Source: JBGZEX01 sp041846495 (lineage in GTDB: Bacteria; Bacteroidota; Bacteroidia; Bacteroidales; Marinifilaceae). From it: a stretch of DNA of 64,000 bases. The position numbers and the translations under genes are program-made. Numbering within the stretch: position 1 is the first letter of the stretch; each line of letters begins with the position of its first letter. A model generated the notes under the pieces. The model did not search any database, was not told the DNA's origin, and saw only the letters and a list, made by a program, of their open reading frames with translations. Positions 53,723 through 61,565 of the stretch are shown here, piece by piece. The stretch spans positions 16,942 to 80,941 of the forward strand of contig JBGZEX010000083.1 of the NCBI GenBank assembly GCA_041846495.1. Direction: 5' to 3'.

Positions 53723-54418
53723 ATGAAATACAAAATATTAATTCCGATTCTCTTTATCTGCATAGGATGTAAAAAAGACGAAATCACCGGCTTTAGCGAT
53801 TATGCGGCAATAAACATTACCAAAAGCAAAATAGAATACTCCTTCATACACAACAACAAGGCGGAAAAAGATACCGTATATGTCCCTTTACGTATAATCG
53901 GCGAGACTAAGGACTATGATCGAGAAGTCGCAATGGAAATCGTCGCCGACAGTTTAACTACGGCCGAACCTTCGGAATACCGTTATATCGACGGATACGT
54001 AAAAGCCGGGGCATTCGACGGAGTTCTCCGATTCGAAGTTTTCAAAAAACCCGAATTGGACACCTCTTCCTTAGCCGTTCATATACGGATCACGGATTCC
54101 AAAGATTTTAAAACCGGAAATACGGAATCTTCCGAATGTATCATAAGTTGGACGAATACTCTCATCCGTCCTCCTTATTGGAATCGTATCCGAATATTTT
54201 TCTGCTTGCAATATTCCACCGAAGTCTATCGCAGAATTATCGAAGCCACCGGCATAAGCGATTTTTCTTCATGTTATCAAATTATGGATCAAATGATAGT
54301 ATACGGCACGCAATTCGGTGATTTGGTGAAAAAATACGAAAGAGAGGGGAATCCCCTGATTCACGACGACGGCCCTTATAAAGGCAGAAAAATCGTACCG
54401 CGCTACTGGACTTATTAA
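53723..54418 (+). CDS. DUF4843 lipoprotein
   Basis: A 231-residue lipoprotein with Cys16 in the lipobox ICIGC. I assign it to DUF4843, a family that follows SusCD in non-glycan loci. The N-terminal half is a beta-rich domain with DTVYVPLRIIGETKDYDREVAM; the C-terminal part is aromatic, with WNRIRIFF. Probably surface exposed and an accessory to the SusCD pair. Function not known. Confidence 0.82.
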   Translation: MKYKILIPILFICIGCKKDEITGFSDYAAINITKSKIEYSFIHNNKAEKDTVYVPLRIIGETKDYDREVAMEIVADSLTTAEPSEYRYIDGYVKAGAFDGVLRFEVFKKPELDTSSLAVHIRITDSKDFKTGNTESSECIISWTNTLIRPPYWNRIRIFFCLQYSTEVYRRIIEATGISDFSSCYQIMDQMIVYGTQFGDLVKKYEREGNPLIHDDGPYKGRKIVPRYWTY

Positions 54419-54446
54419 AATAAAACAAATTTAAAACTTCGGAATA

Positions 54447-56009
54447 ATGAAATATAAAATACTCCTTTGGTTAACTATCGTATACGGGATATTCACATCC
54501 GCCTGTTACGATGATAAAAGCAATTTAGACCTGAATAAAATACCCGATGTCGTCATCGATACGACAGGTATCGAATCTTTAATCCGGGTCGTCCAATTCG
54601 ATAGCCTTAAACTAAACCCCAAGGTAACCAAAAACGGCAGCAGCAACGGACTTACATATAAATGGCTTATCTCGGACATGCCGTTTACGGATGCGATGCA
54701 TTGGATAAACATAGGAAACGATATGCATCTGAAAACCGTCATCAAACTGTCTCCCAGTATAAAACCTTACCTGCTATGGTTTATCGTAAGGGATACGGCT
54801 CTCCGCGTAGAATACAGTCATAAATGGAATTTGGAGATAAGCTCCGAATTCGACGAAGGTTTGGTCATTGCAGATTCCAAAGACGGAAAGAACTCGGACC
54901 TCAGCCTTTGGATGGCACCTGAAATCACCGGCGGATTCAAAGGGAAAGACCGGCTCAAACGCCATATATACAGCACTGCCAACGATAAGCTCCTGCCGGG
55001 TATTGTCAAAGAAATGAGTTATACCATCCGATTTAAAGAAAAAGAACTGTATGCCATTACTCCCAACTCCATTTTCAAAATAAACCCTCTCGATTTCCAT
55101 CTGAGCGGAGAAAATACGGATCTCTTTTTTGCACCTCCATCGAATTTTAATTTCCAATATCTCGGCAACGGACGTCAGGTATTCATGCTCATTTTAAATC
55201 ATAAACTCATCATAAGTTCCCATAGTACGAACTTCAAATTCGGTCTGCCCTTAAACGGAGATTATGAAATAGACGATTATATCGCAAAAGAACATCGGTA
55301 TAACGGGGAGGATATAAATCCGGATGCTATTTTCTACGACCGGAAAAACGGAAAGTTCTGGTATACGGAAAATATATGGGCTACAACGGGGAGTCTCATG
55401 GTCATGAAACCCTTGGAAAATGTGGACGGAGAAGCGGCAGACCCTACGAATCAACCGAATCTCAAATGTTTGGCTGCGGACATCGTGGATAACTACGAAT
55501 ACTGCTTCTTAATGAAACATAAAACGACTTCCAAAATATCGATTTACAGATTTTGCAAAAATGTTTTTACCAACTATGTACAAACCCGGAAGGCCCATAT
55601 TACTACGGTATACGAAATTCCGGAACACATAGCCGGTTCGAATGCCGTAGGATATGCATTCTCCGAAAATCAACGCATTATGTTCTGGGCTACCGAAACG
55701 GAGATTTATGCAGGCATTATGACGGGCGAAAAAATCCTGTTCTCCCGGAAATATACGGCTCCGGCCGGAGAAACCATTACGGGAATAAAAATGTTCAAAC
55801 AGTCCTGGTGGTTGTACGACAGTACGTCCCAATTGCCGGAACTTCCTCAAAACAACAATCAACTGATTGTAACCACCTGGAACGGGAACGAGGGGAAAGT
55901 GCATCTTCTCCCGCTTATCAATATAGGAAGCGGGGATATCGATCTCGCTCATATAAAAACCGAAGGGGGATTCGGAAAAATATCCTGTGTGCAATCTATC
56001 GGAAAATAA
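54447..56009 (+). CDS. PKD-like family lipoprotein
   Basis: A 520-residue lipoprotein with Cys20 in the lipobox FTSAC. The first ~135 residues have a PKD-like fold (LKLNPKV, LTYKWLIS, YLLWFIVRD). The remainder has repeated four-strand-like units such as GLVIADSKDGKNSDLSLW and FWYTENIWATTGSLMVM, which suggest a beta-propeller. It matches the PKD-like family found beside DUF4843 and SusCD. Likely surface exposed; ligand binding is inference. The ATPase gene starts one base after its stop. Confidence 0.8.
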   Translation: MKYKILLWLTIVYGIFTSACYDDKSNLDLNKIPDVVIDTTGIESLIRVVQFDSLKLNPKVTKNGSSNGLTYKWLISDMPFTDAMHWINIGNDMHLKTVIKLSPSIKPYLLWFIVRDTALRVEYSHKWNLEISSEFDEGLVIADSKDGKNSDLSLWMAPEITGGFKGKDRLKRHIYSTANDKLLPGIVKEMSYTIRFKEKELYAITPNSIFKINPLDFHLSGENTDLFFAPPSNFNFQYLGNGRQVFMLILNHKLIISSHSTNFKFGLPLNGDYEIDDYIAKEHRYNGEDINPDAIFYDRKNGKFWYTENIWATTGSLMVMKPLENVDGEAADPTNQPNLKCLAADIVDNYEYCFLMKHKTTSKISIYRFCKNVFTNYVQTRKAHITTVYEIPEHIAGSNAVGYAFSENQRIMFWATETEIYAGIMTGEKILFSRKYTAPAGETITGIKMFKQSWWLYDSTSQLPELPQNNNQLIVTTWNGNEGKVHLLPLINIGSGDIDLAHIKTEGGFGKISCVQSIGK

Positions 56010-56010
56010 T

Positions 56011-56943
56011 ATGGAAACACCTATCGTAAAAGTAGAACATCTCTCCCATAAATACCATGTGAATTGGGCGATACGGGATATGAATTTCGAAATCCGCCAA
56101 AAGGGCATATTGGGTTTACTCGGCTCCAACGGAGCCGGTAAATCCACCACCATGAATATTATATGCGGCGTCTTACGCCAAACACAAGGACGGGTATATA
56201 TAAACGGAACGGATGCCGGAGACAATCCCATACTGGCAAAATCCTATTTGGGATTCCTCCCCCAAAAACCGCCCTTATATACGGATCTCACCGTAGACGA
56301 ATATCTGACCTATACGGCAGAACTCCGTTCCGTTCCGCCTAAAAAAATCAAAAAAGCCGTATCTACGGCCAAGGAAAAATGCGGGATAGGACATTTCAGC
56401 AAAAGGATTATAAAAAACCTCTCGGGAGGCTATCAACAGAGATTGGGAATCGCTCAAGCCATCATCCATAATCCCGGATTCGTCGTACTCGACGAACCTA
56501 CAAACGGACTCGACCCCAATCAAATCGTCGAAATACGCCGGCTTATCAAAGAAATTGCCGAAGAACGTTCCGTAATGCTCTCTACTCACATATTGTCGGA
56601 AGTACAAGCTACATGCGACCATATAAAGATGATAGAATCCGGCCGTTTGGTGTTCTCCGGAACGATGGAGGAATTCAACAACTACATTCGCCCCGATACC
56701 CTCACAACGTATATGAAGAATCCTCCCGACATCGAAGTTCTCGAAAAAATTCCCGGTATTTCGAAAGTCGAAAAAATCGACCGAATGCACTTCCGCATGC
56801 ATTTCGACGGAGACGAAGAAATCACCGGCCGCATTATAAATGCCGCCGTAGCCGGCAACTGGGAAATACGGGAAATAACCGTAGAGAAAATTTCGGCCGA
56901 TACGATTTTTGCAAGACTGTCCGGAAAAAAAACTCCATTCTAA
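56011..56943 (+). CDS. GldA-like ABC transporter ATPase
   Basis: A 310-residue ATPase. Walker A GSNGAGKST is at 38-46, signature LSGGYQQRLGIAQA and Walker B FVVLDEPTNGLD follow, and the last ~90 residues form the extra C-terminal domain seen in GldA and related ABC-2 ATPases. Start set at 56011; the in-frame ATG at 55987 lies in the upstream gene. It should energise the two permease fusions encoded immediately downstream. It is cytosolic. Direction of transport cannot be read from sequence. Confidence 0.92.
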   Translation: METPIVKVEHLSHKYHVNWAIRDMNFEIRQKGILGLLGSNGAGKSTTMNIICGVLRQTQGRVYINGTDAGDNPILAKSYLGFLPQKPPLYTDLTVDEYLTYTAELRSVPPKKIKKAVSTAKEKCGIGHFSKRIIKNLSGGYQQRLGIAQAIIHNPGFVVLDEPTNGLDPNQIVEIRRLIKEIAEERSVMLSTHILSEVQATCDHIKMIESGRLVFSGTMEEFNNYIRPDTLTTYMKNPPDIEVLEKIPGISKVEKIDRMHFRMHFDGDEEITGRIINAAVAGNWEIREITVEKISADTIFARLSGKKTPF

Positions 56944-56953
56944 AACCGGAATC

Positions 56954-59242
56954 ATGAGAAAAATTCTAAAAATAGCCGGGACGGAAATCAGGATCCTTTT
57001 CGTATCCCCCATTGCATGGATTATTTTGGCGATATTCTCCTTCCATACAGCCATGGCCTATACCGACTTATTGGATGTCATCTCCATGCAGCAATCTTTC
57101 AGGAGTCCTCTATGGTATAGCGTCACAAAGGGAATATATTCGGGGAACTTAGGCGTTTTCTTCAATATAAAAGAACATCTATACCTCTACATCCCGCTGC
57201 TTACCATGGGACTCATGAGTCAGGAATACGGCAGCGGCTCTATAAAACTACTCTACTCCTCTCCCGTATCCTCCCACAAAATCATATGGGGAAAATTCCT
57301 CTCGATGGCTGCATACGGACTTATTTTGTGCGGAATTCTCGCAACCACCATCGTCTTGTCCGCTTTCCATATCGAAAACTTCGATCTTCCCTTATCCCTG
57401 TCGGGACTTTTGGGCATTTATCTGCTTATCGTCACCTATTCCGCAATCGGACTTTTTATGTCCTCTCTCACCTCTTATCAAGTGGTTGCAGCCATATGCA
57501 CATTGGGAATCCTGTCCTTTCTCAACTATATAAAATACCTGTGGCAGGATATAGGCTTCATACGAGATATCACTTATTGGTTATCCCTGTCGGGACGTAC
57601 GGAAGAACTTACAAACGGCTTGATTTGCAGCGAAGATATTCTCTACTTCATCATCATAACCCTGTTCTTCCTAAGTCTTTCCATCATAAAATTGGAATCC
57701 GGTAAACTCTCCGGCTCCGTCGAACGCACATTAAAATATATTATCGTCTCGGTTTGTACACTTGCCGCCGGATATTTGAGCCGCTATCCCAAATTTACAT
57801 TCTATTACGACAGCACGGCCGTAAAAAGCGAAACCCTGACGGAAACCAGTCGGGAAGTCATGGAACAGTTAAACGGGGGACTTAAGATTACGACCTATGT
57901 CAATCTTTTGGATCCGGATTATCATGAAGGAGCCCCCCATATGGTCAATACCGATATCGGCAGGTTTAAAAAATACATCCGTTTCAAACCCGATTTGAAA
58001 ATGGAATATGTATATTATTACGAGAAATGTGAAAACAAAGAATTGGACGAAAAATTCCCCCGACTCAGTCTAAAAGGGAAAGCTCAAAAATTAGCCGAAA
58101 TCATGGATGTGGATTTCGAAAATTTTCTCTCTCCCGAAGAGATAAAAAAACATGTGGATTTAAAAGAAGAGGGCTACCGTTTCGTAAGAATCATCGAACG
58201 GGATAACGGAGAAAAAACTTTTTTACGCATATTCGACGATAGCCGGAAATTCCCGCTTGAAAACGAAATCTCCACGGCAATGAAACGGCTCGCCGTCCGG
58301 GCTCCCCGCATAGGTTTCAGCCGGGGACACGGAGAAAGGAACAGTCGGAAACCGGGAGACCGGGAATATCTGACTTTCGCCAAAGAACCCCGGTTCAGAC
58401 ATTCGCTTATCAACAAAGGATTCGACCTGTGCGAAGTGGAAATATCCGAAGGAATTCCCGAAACCGTAGATATCCTTGTAATTGCAGATCCTCAAAGCGA
58501 TTTCAATACAAACGAAATTCAAAATATTTCCGATTATATAGATGCCGGAAAAAATCTCATCCTTATCGGAGAACCCGAAAATCGGGATATAATGCAACCT
58601 CTATTCGATTTAATCGGAATAGAAACCGTCCCCGGAACCATAGTATGCCCTACCGGAATATTCGACGACGGCATGCTCTTTTGCAAATTCACCGCCGAAG
58701 GATGCCGGCTCATTCCTTCCTATAAAAAGCTGTTACATAAAAAATACGTAATCTCCATGCCGGGTGCGATGGGTATAAAAACCGGTATTGAAAATAAATT
58801 CCGCACATATCCCGTGCTATGTACGGATACAACCTCCTGGAACGAAATAGATACCGAAGATTTTATTAACGAAAAAGCCACCTGCCGAGAAGGAACGGAA
58901 ATCCGTCAAAGCTATTCTACCATGATTGCACTGACCCGGGAGGGGAGCGAACGGGAACAACGAATTATCGTCATCGGAGATGCCGACTGCATATCCAATG
59001 CCGAACTCGTTAAAACCCGACAAGGTGTGAACGCAAGCAACTATTCGCTGATTACCGGAATTTTCCATTGGATGAGCTACGGAGAATTCCCTCTGATCAC
59101 CGTACACCGGAATCCCAAAGATACCGGAATCGCTATCTCCCAAGCCGGAATCCGAAGGATGAAATTCTTTTTAAAGGGTTTTATACCCTTATTTTTCATA
59201 GTCTTCGGCCTATGGACGATTTTGAAAAGAAAACGCAAATAA
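56954..59242 (+). CDS. GldF-GldG fusion ABC permease, copy 1
   Basis: A 762-residue fusion. The first ~245 residues are an ABC-2 permease with six helices (LLTMGLMSQEYGSGSIKLLYSSPVS is the coupling region typical of GldF). A further helix near 257-275 leads to a large periplasmic GldG-like ABC-auxiliary domain (about 290-700), closed by a C-terminal helix (FIPLFFIVFGLWTIL). In Flavobacterium, GldF and GldG are separate proteins of the gliding/secretion apparatus; here they are one chain. Start at 56954, ten bases after the ATPase gene. Paralogue of the next gene. Confidence 0.88.
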   Translation: MRKILKIAGTEIRILFVSPIAWIILAIFSFHTAMAYTDLLDVISMQQSFRSPLWYSVTKGIYSGNLGVFFNIKEHLYLYIPLLTMGLMSQEYGSGSIKLLYSSPVSSHKIIWGKFLSMAAYGLILCGILATTIVLSAFHIENFDLPLSLSGLLGIYLLIVTYSAIGLFMSSLTSYQVVAAICTLGILSFLNYIKYLWQDIGFIRDITYWLSLSGRTEELTNGLICSEDILYFIIITLFFLSLSIIKLESGKLSGSVERTLKYIIVSVCTLAAGYLSRYPKFTFYYDSTAVKSETLTETSREVMEQLNGGLKITTYVNLLDPDYHEGAPHMVNTDIGRFKKYIRFKPDLKMEYVYYYEKCENKELDEKFPRLSLKGKAQKLAEIMDVDFENFLSPEEIKKHVDLKEEGYRFVRIIERDNGEKTFLRIFDDSRKFPLENEISTAMKRLAVRAPRIGFSRGHGERNSRKPGDREYLTFAKEPRFRHSLINKGFDLCEVEISEGIPETVDILVIADPQSDFNTNEIQNISDYIDAGKNLILIGEPENRDIMQPLFDLIGIETVPGTIVCPTGIFDDGMLFCKFTAEGCRLIPSYKKLLHKKYVISMPGAMGIKTGIENKFRTYPVLCTDTTSWNEIDTEDFINEKATCREGTEIRQSYSTMIALTREGSEREQRIIVIGDADCISNAELVKTRQGVNASNYSLITGIFHWMSYGEFPLITVHRNPKDTGIAISQAGIRRMKFFLKGFIPLFFIVFGLWTILKRKRK

Positions 59243-59249
59243 ACCGCAT

Positions 59250-61538
59250 ATGAGAAAAATATTCAAAATAGCCGCGAATGAATTACGTTCGCTTTTCTAT
59301 TCCCCTGTCGCTTGGTTTATATTAATCGTATTCACCGTACAGGCAGGTATTAATTTTTCCGAATTGCTCAAAAGTTTTATACGCCGACAGGCTATAGGAG
59401 AATTCAACGAATTCGGATTATCTTCGGCTTTAATTTCCGGTTATTCCGGTCTATTCTCAGTCATTCAGCACAATCTTTACCTGTATATTCCCGTATTGAC
59501 CATGGGACTCATGAGTAAAGAATTCGGCAGCGGTTCCATAAAACTCTTATATTCATCGCCTTTAACCCCTCGACACATCGTATTGGGAAAATATCTGTCC
59601 ATGCTGATTTACGGTGCAGTCCTGACAGGTATTCTTGCAATATTCATCGTATTTTCGATTATCGTAATCCCGAATTTCGACATTCCCATGGCAATTTCCG
59701 GACTTATAGGCTTATACCTTCTTATCGCCGCCTATTCCGCAATCGGACTTTATATGTCCTCTCTCACTTCCTATGCCATAGTCGCAGCCGTAGGGACTCT
59801 CGCCGTATTGAGCCTGTTGAATTTCATCGGCGACATGGGACAAAACATCGAATTCGTACGGGATATCGCTTATTGGCTCTCCATAAAAGGCAGAGCCTCC
59901 GTCTTCATATCCGGATTATTGGATAGCGAAGGCATATTATACTTCATCATCGTAATCCTGTTCTTCGTAATCCTATCCATCATCCGCATCCAATCGCAAA
60001 TCTACAGAAGAGGGAAAGGGAAGCGATTCATGAAATATGCAATACTGATGGTTTCGGTCGTAATTTCAGGATATATAACCTCTATACCCCGGTTTAAATA
60101 TTATTACGACATGACTGCCACTCAGGCGGAAACCTTATCCGAAGCCAGCCGGAATATTATGAAAAAAATAAAGGGCGACCTTAAAATAACAACCTATGTA
60201 AACATACTCGGAAAGAATGCCGTATACGGACTACCCCGGAATTTAAAGAAAGACATATCGAATTTCAACGATTATATCCGCTTTAAACCGGATATGCAAA
60301 TGGATTATGTGTATTATTACAAAGAAGTTCCCTCCATTTCATACCATCGTTATGCCAACCTTCCCGAAAAAGAACGGGCTGAAAAATATGCAAAAATATA
60401 TAAAACTCCATTTAAAATATTCCGCCCGCCGGAAGAAATCGGGAACATAACCGAACTCCGAACGGAAAACTATAATTTGGTACGCAAAATCGAATATAAG
60501 GGCAAATCCGCTTTCTTAAGGATGTTCGACGATATGATGATTTATCCGTCGGAAGCCGAAATTTCCGCCGCCATCGGAAAAATTTCAGGGAGTAAGATGC
60601 CCGTTGCGGCTTTTGTCACGGGAGAAGGGGAACGAAGTCCGGATAATGCAGGCGACAGAGACTATTATTCGTTTGCAAAAAATACCGACTTCAGATATGC
60701 TTTAGTCAATCAAGGTTTCGATATCGTATCTCATGAATTATCGGCAGCAAATGAAATCCCGGCCGGAATAGATATTCTCGTCATCGCCGATCCTAAAACG
60801 GGTTTCAGCGACGACAATATCGAAAAAATCATACGATTCATCGAATCGGGAGGTAATTTGTTTATTGCCGGCGAACCCGGAAAACAAGATTTATTGAATC
60901 CTATTCTCGAAATATTAGGCTTGAGTTTTACCGAACCCCTGCTATTCCAGGAAAACGGAGATTTCGATCCCGGACTCGTCCTCTGCAGACCGACGAAACA
61001 AGGGGCTGCCGTTTCGTCCGGCTATAATAAACTCGTAAGACATAAAACGGTAATCGTCATGCCGGGGGCCGTAGGCATAGAATACAAAACGGATAAGGGA
61101 TTTACCCCCATACCGCTCATGGAAGCCACGGATAACGCATATTACCCCGATCTCAAATATTCCGAAAATATGTATTTCCCTTTTCCGGATACCGTACTGG
61201 CGGAACAAAACATTACGGTAATGGCATTGAAACGGAATACCGAAAAAGGAGAACAACGGATTATCGTAACGGGAGATGCCGACTGCATATCCAATGCCGA
61301 ATTATCCATGGTACGCAAGGGCATAAACGCCTCCAATTATTCTTTAGTTACGGAATCCTTCAAATGGCTGACAAAAGGAGAATTCCCGGTGGATGTCCGG
61401 CGTCCCGCCCCGAAAGATACCGACATCCTCCTGAAACATAGAGCCATAAAATGGATAAAAACCGGAAGTATCATCGGGTTCCCCCTACTCCTGCTGATTT
61501 CGGGAATCCTCCTGCTCCGAATGCGGCGCAAAAACTGA
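59250..61538 (+). CDS. GldF-GldG fusion ABC permease, copy 2
   Basis: A second fusion with the same architecture and exactly the same length, 762 residues. It shares with copy 1 the segments YLYIPVLTMGLMSKE, GSGSIKLLYSSP, TYVNILG, and GDADCISNAEL followed by NASNYSL, so the two arose by duplication. Elsewhere they differ widely, pointing to an old duplication and a heterodimeric permease. It is last in the operon and ends 27 bases from the convergent outer-membrane protein gene. Confidence 0.88.
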   Translation: MRKIFKIAANELRSLFYSPVAWFILIVFTVQAGINFSELLKSFIRRQAIGEFNEFGLSSALISGYSGLFSVIQHNLYLYIPVLTMGLMSKEFGSGSIKLLYSSPLTPRHIVLGKYLSMLIYGAVLTGILAIFIVFSIIVIPNFDIPMAISGLIGLYLLIAAYSAIGLYMSSLTSYAIVAAVGTLAVLSLLNFIGDMGQNIEFVRDIAYWLSIKGRASVFISGLLDSEGILYFIIVILFFVILSIIRIQSQIYRRGKGKRFMKYAILMVSVVISGYITSIPRFKYYYDMTATQAETLSEASRNIMKKIKGDLKITTYVNILGKNAVYGLPRNLKKDISNFNDYIRFKPDMQMDYVYYYKEVPSISYHRYANLPEKERAEKYAKIYKTPFKIFRPPEEIGNITELRTENYNLVRKIEYKGKSAFLRMFDDMMIYPSEAEISAAIGKISGSKMPVAAFVTGEGERSPDNAGDRDYYSFAKNTDFRYALVNQGFDIVSHELSAANEIPAGIDILVIADPKTGFSDDNIEKIIRFIESGGNLFIAGEPGKQDLLNPILEILGLSFTEPLLFQENGDFDPGLVLCRPTKQGAAVSSGYNKLVRHKTVIVMPGAVGIEYKTDKGFTPIPLMEATDNAYYPDLKYSENMYFPFPDTVLAEQNITVMALKRNTEKGEQRIIVTGDADCISNAELSMVRKGINASNYSLVTESFKWLTKGEFPVDVRRPAPKDTDILLKHRAIKWIKTGSIIGFPLLLLISGILLLRMRRKN

Positions 61539-61565
61539 AGCAACCGAATATTACCGGAGCCTGAC

